The notes: generated by a model from the sequence alone, not told the origin. DNA of 64,000 nt from Armigeres subalbatus (GCF_024139115.2 NC_085141.1:176216994-176280993); one strand, 5' to 3'; positions 48,701 through 56,454 are shown, counted from the first letter of the stretch. Numbers and translations: made by a program.

Positions 48701-51700
48701 ATAGTTGTCCCATGTATATAGGAAATCCCAGCAAACATGGGACAAATATGCGTATGACGGCAGTATAATTGTGTGATAAGTAATCTTATTTTTTGGTTAG
48801 TCCATATTTTTTGTTTCAAAATTTTGATTTTTATTGATAACCCAGATAATTGCACTAGCGGTGATGATGCCTTTCTCGAAACAATCGTCGCACATCGTCT
48901 CATTGTAAGGGATTTCAACTATAATTAATTATTGGCAGTGGCTGATTTTCTACCCGCCGCAGCCACATCCAGGCGCTATAGTATATGCACAAAATAGCCA
49001 GCAAGAGTTAATCGCCAGAAATTTGTATGGCGAAAGACATCTAACGCTGGTTTTCTCAAAATTAGGAACTTTTCATGAAAAACTATTTGGTATCAGTTAT
49101 GAGGGCTGGTGTCCGCTACTACGCCTACCAAATATTTTTTCGATTAAAGTGCTTAATTTGGAGAAATCGAACCTTAGATGCCTTTCGCCATACTGATTTC
49201 AGAAAGTTAACTCCTAGTGTGCCGCTGTAAGCACGCTCAAAGCAGTCGATTCATTGCCTACCTTAACTCGTTTACAGACGCTTGCTTTATAGATAAATAA
49301 TTTAAACGTTTGATGATCAAAGTAACCCCAAATTGAAAAATTTGAAAACTCGACTAAAAAGATTTAAAAAACAACTTTTAAATTATCAGATAATCAAGAA
49401 CAACAGCCTTATATGTTCTACTTGTAGTAGTACTCGTTTTAAAAATATGAAAGAAACCATGATTTTATTTACGCAGGAAATATTTACAACACAATAAACA
49501 AATAATCTATGTTCCCCCGAATAACGATGCATCCAATTAATAAATGAGATTTATTTTTAGGGAACACTCTGTTCAAAAGTTACATGAGCATGAGCATGAG
49601 CATGATTGACCGCCCACGGTTGCTACTCCGTTATTGCCAGGTCAGCTGTAATTACACAGAGAACCAACAGATGAAGTTTGGGACTAACAACATCTTCAAT
49701 GTGTAAAAACTGGTGACCCAAAAATAAGCAATACCAGCGCCGGCCGTGTCCGAATGCAGGTCAATTAAGGAATAGGTAGGAAATTGTTGACGTGATACTC
49801 GCTTTGATAGAAGCCGACGAGTCATCTGCACTTCCACGAGAAATCACTGGGATGTTGGATATATGGAGAAGGAAGTGTGGCAGGGTTCGTTTTGGTAAAC
49901 GGTCTGCCGTGTATAGCGTGTAGTTTGATTTAAAACAAAAACAATCGAACAAATGCTAATTATTTTAATCATCGACCGCAATGCACAACTGGACGCGAAC
50001 TAAATTTTCACTTTCTGATTAATTTACTCACCCGCACAAAGCAGAACAAAATCTCGGTGATCGGCCGATCGTTTTGCTTTCCGCACAAAGCAAAACTAAA
50101 TTTCGACGACCGGCCGATGCTCTGCTTACTGGAGAAACACGACTGGACAAGAAACAAATTTTCACTTTCTGATTAATTTACTCACCCGCACAATGCAGAA
50201 CAAAATCTCGGTGACCGGCCGATCGTTTTGCTTTCCGCACAAAGCAAAACTACATTTCGACGACCGACCGATGCTCTGCTTACTGGAAAAACACGACTGC
50301 ACAAGAAATCACTTTTCACTTTTCAATAATACATAACAAATCATTGATGACAAATGTCACTTTTCATATGTAGGTGTACAAAAATTTATCTACTAAATTT
50401 TTTGGGTATATAAGTATAACTCCGTTTTTTCATAACTCGAGAACTGAATAATGATTATAATTATTTTTAACAAACACGTGTAGTAATCATTCATTTTTTT
50501 TGTAGACAGGCATTATATCTACAATCTAATATCTGAAATCCTACTGATAATTGAGACATTAAGTTGGGCCAAAACGCCACAAAGCACTTTACCGATTATT
50601 GAGTTATCTTATAAAAAGGTATTGATTTCACCTTAACAAAATAATAATAATAAAAAAGTTTGATCTTGTATGTAGTTGTATGCAGCTCGCCACCATCCTG
50701 GATTGATTCTTGCTCTTGCGTAAACTAATGTGCTTGAAATATATGCTTTAACCTATAAGGCTCAAATGATCAATTGTCTGGATCACATTATCAATCAGTG
50801 TTTCAGGAATTTGAGATAATTTTATGTATTACACACCAAAATTTGGCCTCAATTTGGATAAACATTATTACAAAATTTATTTTGTTGCCACAGATCCAGA
50901 GTTTGGTTTGAGATTCAAAAAATAGTAATCTAAACATTTCAATTTGCTGAAGTTCCCTAACAGGTTTCAACATTGTCACTAAAAATAAACTTAAAAATTA
51001 TTGCTCGTTGCATCAATTTTTAGACTCTGGCGCAACTTCGTTTTACTTCGAATTTTTAGCGTGCACACCAATACATTAAAACTATCTTCGTATTTGTTTT
51101 TTGTTGTTGTTATTTATCGAACACACATGTTTTTGTTTACTCAAATAAACAATAAACAGTGTCAATTCATTTGTGTGTGTGATACTTTTTGAGATTATCA
51201 TTAAAGTTTCGAGCGAATAAATTGTTTACGATGTTTGATACTTCAGAGTTACTTTTCAAATGTCATGGGATAAATTTTTGATTTAAACGAGGATATACCT
51301 ATATACGATATTTCAAATTGATTTGATCAGTCACACCACAAATTAACACTGCTCAGGATGCCCCGCCAGAATGTACCAAATAAAATTTTTCATCAGCTGG
51401 CAATTTCAGAAGTAGGAAAAGCAAGCACATTCTTATCCGTGGACTGCTTTGACCCAGGTATTTTTGAATCAATTCTTTGTTATACATATGGCACAATTGG
51501 ACAATCCTCATAAGAATTAATATACTATGCACTACATAAAATGACATAGTGGAAGTGTACTCATCTCCATGTGCGCTCTAAACGTATTTACAAGACACCC
51601 ATTATATAAGCTAATTACATCCCTGAACACTCTATTTCACTGCCGTTATATGCACTTGCTCCATGTTTGCAGGGATTTCCTATGTACATGGGACAATTAT

Positions 51701-54632
51701 ACGTATAACGGCAAATCAGGTCTCTTGATAGCTAAGCAATTAAGTGACACCGTTAGTTTTCATAATCATTCCATAATCTTATCTGTAATACATTCCTGTG
51801 ATGTGTTTCTGATGTGTGTCTCCTTTCTTGCACTCAAATTAATAAAATTGAGAAACCTGGATTATTTTTGATAGTAGAATTAAAATTCGTGATGACAAAC
51901 CGGTACACTTAAAAAACTATAACTGTGAGCATTCAATTACTACACCAGGTGGCTAAAAATAGTTCAGTAAGTCTATTTTGGGTACCTGGGCACTGTGGAA
52001 TTGAAGGTAACGAAAAAGCAGATTGTTTAGCAAGACATTGATCATCAAAACCTTTCCTAGATTCAGAACCATTTTGTGGGGCCTCAAATGTACCCTCAAA
52101 ATGGAACTAAAACCTGGGAAAAATGTGATTGATGAAATCTGGAAAAAAACAATAATAGCAAGGCAATCTAAAAGGTTTATATCACCCAACAAAACTGTTA
52201 CTCAAAACTGCTCAGTCTATCTAAAAAGATTTAAATACCTTCTGCGGTTTAATAACAGGACACTGCCTGAGTAAATATTATTTGAAACAACTATGTAAAG
52301 TTCAAGATGATACCTGTCGTTTCTGTGAAAGGGACACGGAAGATTCGGAACATTTATTGTGTACCTGTGAAGCACTTTTCCAAAAAAGGCGCAAATTTTT
52401 CGATAAAGGACTAATACAACCATCAGATGTATGGATGACTTCTCCCAATAAGGCAATACATTTCATAAGATATGTTATACCTTATTGGGAAAATGCCTAC
52501 AATCAGCAAGTGGAAGTCACTCAAATTCATAGTGATATGACACACTGACAAGGCACAAACATTAAAACGGGGCCTGCCACAATAGATCAACCAACTGGTC
52601 GCAGTGGAAAATGTACCCAACAAGGAACAAAAAATAACTGTGAGCAAATATTCGATACTACCGCGATCTATAGCAACTGTTAACAACTTTAAATGTGTAC
52701 CTCTGATGGAAATATGAGTAAATAATTTGACATTACATATAAGACATTTTTGTTCAAAAAATCAAAATTGGACATACCTGGACCTCGAAGACCTTACCGA
52801 CCGTCAAAAATACTTGAGCTTGAGCTTGAGCTTGATTGACTGCTCGTAGTTGCTACTCCATTATGACCAGATCAGCTGTTCTTGCACAGGGAACCAACAG
52901 ATGTTTGCTTGGGACTAGCACACATCTTCAATGTACAAGTACTGGTGATCTCATTTGTTAGGTCATACTGGCGCCTGCCACGTCAGAATGCAAGTCAATG
53001 TAGGGAAGGGGAGGAAATGATGATGCAATCACTCGCCCACTGCAAGCCGAATATACCTCTGCACTTGCCACGAGTTCATGCGGAATTTGTTGGAATTTCT
53101 GGGTTAGGTTGGAGAGGCAGAGGTTCGTCTTGGTTAACGAGCTGCCAATGTGATAGATAGGAGAAGGTAACTGATGGAATTTCTAATTGGATGTAGGAAA
53201 CGAGCTCTATAGTTCATTTCCAATTCTAGCAGATTACTGTTAGAATACTCAAGTTGAAGGTATAGGAATAAAAATGGAAACGGTATGAAAGTCCATTTCC
53301 AGTTCTAGCGATTGCTAGAACATGAGAAATATAGAGGAAGATACAAAGTTGGAGAATGGAACGGACCTGGGATTGAACCCATGACCTCCTGCGTATGAGG
53401 CAGAAGCAGTAGCCATATGACTACCAAGCCCGCTCCTTACCGACCGTCAAAAATACTATCGAAAAAACTCGGGTTCTGGTACATCCCTGCTATTCACCAG
53501 CCAGCTCTTTCCAAATCATTCGGTCCAATCCCTCGCTGATTGGGGACCACGGTATTTGAACTGTTGGTCATAGTATCCCCTCGAAATCGGCGACATGGTT
53601 TCTTAATAAATCTGTTCTGATGTTTCAAGTGGTCATTCAAGCCAAATTGAACTCTTCGATCGGGACTCGACAACTGGGATTCGGAAATTTCTTCAGGCTT
53701 CAAGTTTGAAATTTGTAAAAGGTAGAAGAAAACTGCTAAATGTGACGGGACATTTTTTTTGCATCCGCCTCCAATCACAGCGCACTACGATCTCTTCGGA
53801 TCACTCTGTTCAAAAGTTACAGGCCAAAAAGTGAAGCAGTGTTGAATTCTAAACCTTTTTCTGTTACCGTAAGAGCCGTTATGGCCATCTTTTGCGTCCG
53901 AAAATCTGATTTGTTATTTCAAAACGTTGTCATTGTTTCATTTTTCTACATAATCAAAAAATCCTACGTACGATGACAGTAAATTCATCGGAGATTTTGG
54001 GGAAAATATTTATTTGTTCTAGTTCCAACCGTGCGGCCTCTACGAGGTCGGAGGTGCCATGCTGTATCTGGTGTAGCGGTCTAAGGGTTACCCAATGTAG
54101 ATCAACAAATTAATTGCAAGTGTCCAAACATCAATCAAGTCCATATCATGTTTCGGTAATCAATTCTTGGCCTATGACATGGACAGATTCTAACGTTTTG
54201 CCTCATAAGGTTTGGTCCGAACGCACTTGAGTTACATTTAGAGTAATATGAGGTTCACCATTTCTGTTCTACATTGTAATCGTTGAAATACCACTCAGGC
54301 TTTTACTCTATTACTGTAACACTATATCGCTATTGATGGCCCACTACTTGTTGAATTAGAATTGCAATTAAACATTTTCAGCTAACAAAAACTTACTCTT
54401 TGATTTCGTCGTTATTTTCCTGGTCGCTATTAAATCCGCAAAACGAATCACTGTCGGTGGTATTTTCATCGTCGGCAAGGAAGTAGTCCGAACTATTTGA
54501 AGTTGTAGAATCTACGTAAGCCGTCTGCAGCAGACTGGGATGATGATGATGATGTTGCGAGTGCATAGCCGGGCCATCGAAAAGATGCCGGCTCATAACG
54601 GCCTCGAAATCGAACGTATCCATTGAGAACAT
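27565..54632 (-). CDS. Fer1: Fer1 (48-related 1), bHLH transcription factor, PTF1A orthologue
   Basis: Three exons (54632-54397, 36928-36618, 27722-27565) join in phase to 234 residues. bHLH proteins of this group pair with Daughterless/E proteins and bind CANNTG E-boxes in the nucleus. Vertebrate PTF1A also recruits RBPJ to form the PTF1 complex. Residues 1-78 are acidic with a His run (HHHHH). The bHLH spans about 101-155 ([20 protein letters not shown], then [20 protein letters not shown]), very close to PTF1A, including the E/R DNA contacts. The C-terminus carries HSLSW (189-193) and [10 protein letters not shown] (207-216), matching the tryptophan motifs through which PTF1A binds RBPJ/Su(H). 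The introns, 17,468 and 8,895 bp, hold nested transposons but all four splice sites are canonical. The frame opens at GTG, but the real start is ATG 54630-54632, with A at -3. Confidence 0.87.
28067..28291. repeat. Long palindrome in Fer1 intron 2
   Basis: Arms of about 95 bp (28076-28172 and 28195-28290) are inverted copies. Shared blocks are TGTAGATCCAGTTGAAAACC, GAGCTCTCGCGACAATCGCA and GTCGCAACTGCAT, separated by a short spacer. Confidence 0.7.
28617..28805. mobile_element. MITE in Fer1 intron 2 (GACGGCTTTGGCAGG ends)
   Basis: Terminal inverted repeats longer than 35 bp: GACGGCTTTGGCAGGTTTTG then TTCTATTATT, with the outer edge TAGAGGGAA on one side and TTCCCCTA on the other. It is related to the MITE in the acetyltransferase intron (11955-12090). 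Confidence 0.7.
28928..29050. repeat. GC-rich, triplet-like stretch
   Basis: A short GC-rich patch (CGCCGCCGCGGCG, GGCGCCGCCGCCGCTGCAA) in an otherwise AT-rich intron. A transposon-derived coding scrap is possible but no protein family is recognisable. Confidence 0.3.
29224..29392. mobile_element. Foldback MITE (GGCATCCATAAAGTACGTCA ends)
   Basis: The left end CATCCATAAAGTACGTCACGC is matched by the inverted right end GCTTGACGTACTTTATGGAT. The interior has G-rich runs (GGGGGGGAGGGGGTTGA). Confidence 0.65.
29575..29806 (-). mobile_element. tRNA-derived SINE, Feilai-like, antisense
   Basis: The minus strand reads TTAGCCATGCGGTAAGG (A box region), a decayed B box (CGTTCGATTTCCGG), then the body with ATCGTGTTAGCCTCATACAC and AGTGCTTAATGATGAG. 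It has the same order as the full copy at 40806-41050. Confidence 0.75.
29940..30010 (-). mobile_element. Retroposed 3' tail
   Basis: On the minus strand: GAGACGAGCCAGCCTCGGGC followed by TTAAAGTCTCCTTAATAAAG. It is the same tail as the 54-bp insertion at 23160-23213, so a shared retroelement 3' end is dispersed in this region. Confidence 0.5.
30930..31330 (+). pseudogene. CR1/Jockey-like reverse transcriptase fragment
   Basis: Decayed frames read [20 protein letters not shown], then AAYMELKA, then [16 protein letters not shown] near the PQGS-LGP box, and SFADDMKIV (FADD catalytic box). Order and spacing fit an RT domain of the CR1/Jockey group. Several stops are present, and the element is truncated at both ends. 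Confidence 0.55.
31423..31695. mobile_element. MITE with TTAAGGTGGTTATACAA ends
   Basis: The left end TTAAGGTGGTTATACAA has the inverted right end TTGTATAATCACCTTAA (one mismatch). The TTAA at both ends could be a target duplication of piggyBac type. 273 bp, no coding frame. Confidence 0.65.
32128..32350. mobile_element. MITE with TAGGGTAAACTGGGGTAATA ends
   Basis: Terminal inverted repeats of about 40 bp containing the perfect block GGGTAATATGCACCCCCGGG. The right end is the complement, closing at CCTCTA (32350). 223 bp. Confidence 0.75.
32560..33010 (+). pseudogene. RTE-like linker fragment
   Basis: Shifting frames read [37 protein letters not shown] and the end of the linker ([11 protein letters not shown]). 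This matches the basic linker between endonuclease and RT of RTE elements. Frameshifts and stops are abundant, and no RT part follows. Confidence 0.45.
33020..33545. other. Non-coding intronic DNA, no gene seen
   Basis: Within Fer1 intron 2. No coding support. A small simple repeat (GTGTGCACACACATACGCACG) lies near 33430. Confidence 0.35.
33551..34408 (-). pseudogene. RTE family A fragment (RT and C-terminal part)
   Basis: The minus strand reads [40 protein letters not shown] (34116-34355) and [40 protein letters not shown] (33680-33976). It is close to 59811-61913. It is truncated at both ends and frameshifted. It lies in Fer1 intron 2. Confidence 0.8.
34420..36300. other. Fer1 intron 2, mostly unassigned
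   Basis: No gene is visible. A possible decayed MITE at about 34527-34690 has CCATTATAGGAA and CCTATTATGGACC blocks. The open frames at 35359-35865 have no recognisable domain. Confidence 0.35.
36618..36928 (-). CDS. Fer1: Fer1 exon 2 (bHLH domain)
   Basis: The acceptor is CCATCTACAG|AATTTATTCC and the donor GTACGAG|GTGAGT. The first base completes the Glu codon split from exon 1. It contains the whole bHLH and a basic, proline-rich tail ([15 protein letters not shown]). The Met in the intron upstream (36945) is not a start. Confidence 0.9.
37050..37258. repeat. Palindromic MITE in Fer1 intron 1
   Basis: Arms of about 85-90 bp are inverted copies with a 10-bp spacer: TCACTTGTCAAAAGACGAGT, TTCCCATTTAATTCCACCAC and AATACGTATTTCGAC blocks appear in both. 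Parts of the same family recur at 40675-40710 and 41930-41945. Confidence 0.75.
37622..40382. mobile_element. MITE (AGGGGTCGTACACT ends) split by an RTE element
   Basis: The left end AGGGGTCGTACACTAATTGA has the inverted right end AAGTGTACGACCCCT near 40368-40382. After removal of the RTE insertion (37683-40277) about 165 bp remain, of the C-run foldback type also seen at 18835-18993. Confidence 0.65.
37683..40265 (-). mobile_element. RTE family A element with a long open frame and an internal deletion
   Basis: Flanked by the 12-bp duplication GCCTTCCCCCAT (37671-37682 and 40266-40277). The frame is open without stop from 39906 to 37696. It carries an apurinic-type endonuclease ([41 protein letters not shown]) and RT boxes ([43 protein letters not shown]). 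Right after the FADD box the frame jumps to the last residues ([19 protein letters not shown]). The thumb and C-terminal region present in 59811-61913 is therefore deleted in frame. It could make an endonuclease and partial RT but not a full RTE protein. The 5' UTR is at 39907-40265. Confidence 0.9.
40806..41050 (+). mobile_element. tRNA-derived SINE, Feilai-like, nearly full length
   Basis: The head CCTTAGCCGTGCGGTAAGTC (A box) and B box GGTTCGATTCC (40866-40876) form a Pol III promoter. The body ATCGTGTTAGCCTCATGATA follows, then AGTGCTTAATGAACACTAAG, and a triplet tail (AATAAGAAGAAGG). The organisation (tRNA head, unrelated body, trinucleotide tail) is that of Feilai-type mosquito SINEs. 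Confidence 0.85.
41086..41143. repeat. 20-bp tandem repeat, three units
   Basis: TACTCGTACTTGATTCGACC units at about 41086, 41105 and 41125, with one or two differences each. Confidence 0.75.
41173..41711. mobile_element. MITE with perfect 29-bp inverted ends
   Basis: The ends start TACCGTCAACTGGGGGGAAG and continue GATGATCATT, identical in both copies (inverted). 539 bp. The perfect ends suggest a recent insertion. The right end abuts the next MITE. Confidence 0.8.
41709..41923. mobile_element. MITE with GTACCG..GACTCAAAT ends
   Basis: The left end holds GACTCAAATCCCGAACATGA then TTATATTCCGAACA. The right end is the inverted form (TGTTCGGAATATGAGTCATG, then TTTGAGTCGGTAC). It lies head to tail with the preceding MITE and shares GGTACC with it. 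Confidence 0.65.
42070..45850 (-). pseudogene. RTE family B element, longest copy, frameshifted
   Basis: From 5' to 3' on the minus strand: a 5' UTR (45850-44930, split by a hAT-like MITE at 45134-45610), endonuclease (44710-44348: [40 protein letters not shown]), linker (44397-43603: [32 protein letters not shown]), RT (43431-42830: [46 protein letters not shown]) and C-terminal part (42803-42108). The catalytic box reads FTDD instead of FADD. Frameshifts separate all blocks and part of the RT N-terminus is scrambled near 43440-43660, so the copy is inactive. Confidence 0.88.
45134..45610. mobile_element. hAT-like MITE (CAGTGGTGGAAAT ends)
   Basis: 477 bp with ends CAGTGGTGGAAAT and ATTTCCACCACTG, flanked by the 8-bp duplication CCCCTAAC (45126-45133 and 45611-45618). 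CAGTG-type ends with 8-bp duplications are the hAT signature. It interrupts the 5' UTR of the RTE copy. The open frames inside have no transposase motif. Confidence 0.85.
45860..46265 (-). pseudogene. RTE-clade RT fragment (another subfamily)
   Basis: The minus strand reads [40 protein letters not shown] and [18 protein letters not shown], i.e. the FADD box (here FTDD) and the following region of an RTE protein unlike families A and B. Both ends are missing. Confidence 0.65.
46285..46385 (-). mobile_element. SINE fragment (Feilai-like)
   Basis: The plus strand TATTATGAGGCTAACACGATG, AATGCCCAGGGAAGTCGAGA and GGGAATTGAACCC (a decayed B box complement) match the 40806-41050 SINE in antisense. 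Confidence 0.6.
46657..46907. mobile_element. Tc1/mariner-type MITE (CACACTAACTTTTTC ends)
   Basis: 251 bp. CACACTAACTTTTTC at the left pairs with GAAAAAAATTAAGTGTG at the right, and TA lies on both sides (46655-46656, 46908-46909). The interior is homologous to 7990-8129. Confidence 0.75.
47090..48610 (-). pseudogene. CR1/Jockey-like retrotransposon, frameshifted RT
   Basis: Minus-strand frames in order: 48607-48251 ([20 protein letters not shown]), 48155-47877 ([40 protein letters not shown]) and 48051-47470 ([51 protein letters not shown]). These are the fingers, palm and thumb of an RT of the CR1/Jockey group. The FADD segment is disrupted by a frameshift near 47900-47960, and C-terminal scraps ([16 protein letters not shown]) reach about 47220. 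It is inactive. Confidence 0.8.
48687..48763. mobile_element. 77-bp palindromic MITE (CTGCCGTTCTACGCATAG ends)
   Basis: Almost entirely two inverted arms (CTGCCGTTCTACGCATAGTT and the complement of CATATTTGTCCCATG), flanked by TATA on both sides (48683-48686, 48764-48767). It is the same family as 5562-6266 and 51640-51713. Confidence 0.7.
48940..49000. other. Unassigned intronic DNA
   Basis: Short stretch between MITEs, with no gene visible. Confidence 0.3.
49003..49223. mobile_element. MITE with GAGTTAA / GTTAACTC ends
   Basis: Imperfect inverted repeats of about 45 bp: GAGTTAAT..AGAAATTTGTATGGCGAAAG and TTTCGCCATACTGATTTC..GTTAACTC. It lies in Fer1 intron 1. Confidence 0.5.
49580..49925 (-). 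mobile_element. Dispersed retroposon-like repeat, copy 1
   Basis: This begins (as the 3' tail of a minus-strand unit) with ATGAGCATGAGCATGAGCAT, then GATTGACCGCCCACGGTTGC and CACAGAGAACCAACAGATGA. It is similar over about 340 bp to 52800-53160. The hexamer tail suggests a non-coding retroposon. No Pol III boxes are obvious. Confidence 0.5.
49990..50325. repeat. 154-bp tandem repeat, two units plus a partial third
   Basis: Units start at 49990, 50144 and 50298 (TGGAC..GAA..AAATTTTCACT). Each unit contains GATCGGCCGATC-type palindromes and two copies of a CGCACAAAGCA.AAC module. There is little divergence between units. Confidence 0.8.
50330..51635. other. AT-rich intronic DNA, no gene seen
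   Basis: Within Fer1 intron 1. No coding support. Confidence 0.4.
51640..51713. mobile_element. Small MITE of the CTGCCGTT family
   Basis: CTGCCGTTATATGCACTTGC at the left pairs imperfectly with GGACAATTATACGTATAACGGCA-like right end (51690-51713). It is more decayed than 48687-48763. Confidence 0.5.
51932..52633 (+). pseudogene. I-clade-like retrotransposon 3' fragment (RNase H and C-terminal zinc motif)
   Basis: Flanked by the 13-bp duplication ATAACTGTGAGCA (51919-51931 and 52634-52646). The frame [20 protein letters not shown] is the end of an RNase H domain. 52282-52548 reads [40 protein letters not shown], a C-terminal zinc motif with the linker typical of I-like elements. It is 5'-truncated with a frameshift. 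A sister 3' end is at 56735-56985. Confidence 0.75.
52800..53160 (-). mobile_element. Dispersed retroposon-like repeat, copy 2
   Basis: The tail GAGCTTGAGCTTGAGCTTGA is followed by TTGACTGCTCGTAGTTGCTA and GGGAACCAACAGATG. It is the same family as 49580-49925 with a different hexamer (GAGCTT against GAGCAT). Confidence 0.5.
53165..53437 (-). mobile_element. tRNA-derived SINE, antisense
   Basis: On the minus strand GAGCGGGCTTGGTAGTCATA (A box region), a stem-loop around GCCTCATACGC, and GGTTCAATCCCAGG (B box), followed by a tRNA-unrelated body with CATTTCC..TTCTAGC repeats. It is related to the head at 1797-1870. Confidence 0.65.
53490..54390. other. Fer1 intron 1 next to exon 1, no gene seen
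   Basis: No coding support. Intronic regulatory DNA is possible but not provable by eye. Confidence 0.35.
54397..54632 (-). CDS. Fer1: Fer1 exon 1 (N-terminal region)
   Basis: 78 codons plus 2 bases, from [20 protein letters not shown] to ...NNDEIK, ending AAAGA|GTAAGT (donor at 54396). It is rich in Asp/Glu/Ser with a CAT-repeat-encoded His run near 54535. Translation beyond the donor would stop at once (TAA), which supports the splice. Confidence 0.85.
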
Positions 54633-55100
54633 TTTCGCCAGATCAATTACTAAATGCACTACACTAACACTAAGACTACACTATTTTAATTTAAGCTTAT
54701 CACAATTGATGACTAGAAGTTGGTTTATTTCAAATTGAAAATTCCGTACGGATATTTTCACATGATTGCACGTGTCGTTCAATAGACGATGTTTACTGTT
54801 GATTGGAGCTGCACGTGACTTTTGCAAACAACGATGTAATCACCCAATTGGCCATTTTCACAGTACCCGACGGGGACCACAATCGGCGTCGATTTCCCAC
54901 GAGAGCCACGTGCGGTCTATTAGGTGGTGGCGCTTACCACTTTTGTCGTCACCGATAGGCTGTCGCCGGTGCCTCAGTTGTTAACGTGTTGATAGTGGAA
55001 CAGTCGGAACAGGACTAATTGTTGTCGGAAGGGGTGTCGGGTTCATCGTTGCTTCAGTGGCATTCGAATGAAAGTAGGGGAGGTTCATGCAAAACCGCGA
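54633..55100 (-). promoter_or_regulatory. Fer1 upstream region with three CACGTG E-boxes and a Su(H)-type site
   Basis: CACGTG occurs at 54769-54774, 54812-54817 and 54907-54912, plus CACATG at 54759-54764. TTCCCACG (54894-54901; CGTGGGAA on the other strand) fits the Su(H)/RBPJ consensus YGTGRGAA and lies 5 bp from the third E-box. PTF1-type complexes read E-box plus TTTCCC pairs, though here the second half-site is inverted compared with the classical order. No TATA box was found. Autoregulation is an inference. Confidence 0.4.
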
Positions 55101-55104
55101 GAGA

Positions 55105-55510
55105 GATGGTGAAGAGGGAAGTTCAAGAGAAATGAACACGTCCAGGCGGAGTGTATTTTGATTTGCAACGTGTTATCCTTATTTGAAAATGTGGATATTA
55201 CCGCATTTCGCGCTAATTGTATTCGGGCTGGCAGCATACTTCCAAGGAACTTTTTCGACATATTTTGAAGAGAGTCACTTTTTTAGTGATTTTTTTCAAA
55301 TGGATACCCGAGTAGAAGGACATATGTTGTTATGTTATACTACATTCCATCTATTCTTTCTATAACTTGGTGCAGCATGTTGTTTTCTGTGAAAAAAATA
55401 CACTGGGTGAAACGAAATACATTCAAACTTCGTTACAATTTTATCTCAATAAATAAAATTTTCTTTTTCAATGGTTCTACATTCCAACTGGAACTGGCCT
55501 GCTTTTCAAC
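55105..55510. other. Non-coding stretch upstream of Fer1
   Basis: No gene seen. AT-rich, with short open frames that lack domains. Confidence 0.35.
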
Positions 55511-55969
55511 TTAGTGTTCTATTTGGTCGGGGTTCAGCCAAATCGCACCAAGCGCCAACGAAAAATTACCCAATTTTCAGCTCAAACTTTCGTTTAGCAG
55601 ATTTAATTGATCACAAATCGTATCGGATATCCCTCAATCCCATATCCGAGGACATCCTACTGCAAATGTGCGCTTGAATTAATATGAAACGATTTTCGTT
55701 GTCTTTGTACGAACAAAATATCACTAGTCAGTTAACACGTACGTCCCCAACCTCCATTTTACCACAAAACTCAAAATTCAAAACCACGCAGCTCAGCCAA
55801 TTTCTAACGGATTTTCAAGCAATCTTCTGGAATCGATCACAAAATTCCTATAGTTTTAGGAACCGAGGTCAATTTTTGTGCAATGGCCATGGTTCCGGAT
55901 ATATTCCAGGGAGTACTGGGGTTACCTCCATCCTGGAAAACATGGTCACTGGCAGATCGGCTTCGAAAT

Positions 55970-56375
55970 CCATCGTGCGACATGTCAAACTTCATGATTT
56001 TGCAAAACAAGTACACTGGAGTACATTTCGGCGATTTTCGATCGAATTGGCCGTCCTCCGGGTACTTCCAGGGCCTGGTTCCCTTGGGGAAGTGGCCAAT
56101 TTTCGTTCAATCTTGGAACCCATCTTGCGACATATTAAACTTCATGATTTTGCAAAACAAGTACACTGGAGGACATTTCGGCGATTTTCGATAGAATTAG
56201 CCATCCTCTGGGTACTTCCAGGGCCTGGTTCCCTTGGGGAAATGGCCAATTTTCGTTCAATCTTGGAACCCATCTTGCGACATGTCAAACTTCATGATTT
56301 TGCAAAACAAGTACACTGGAGTCCATTTCGGTGATTTTCGATCGAATTGGCCACCCTCCGGGTACTTCCAGGTAG
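55970..56375. repeat. 150-bp tandem array, left arm (about 2.7 units)
   Basis: The unit contains AACTTCATGATTTTGCAAAA, CAAGTACACTGGAG, TTTCGATCGAATTGGCC, GGGTACTTCCAGGGCCTGGT and TCCCTTGGGGAAGTGGCCAA, repeating every 150 bases (anchors near 55987, 56137, 56287). Because 150 is a multiple of 3, several frames stay open; these are not genes. Confidence 0.85.
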
Positions 56376-56454
56376 GCCTGTGCGCTGATCGAGATTTTAC
56401 CAGCAGTGGTGTGATAGATCATTTTCAGGCAGCGGCGGCGGCGTCACGCCGTTG

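Noticed and set aside
54633..54659. Nine extra N-terminal residues for Fer1 (HLVIDLAK...)
   Set aside because: That extension starts at GTG. The first ATG in frame is 54630-54632 with a good context, so the start was placed there.
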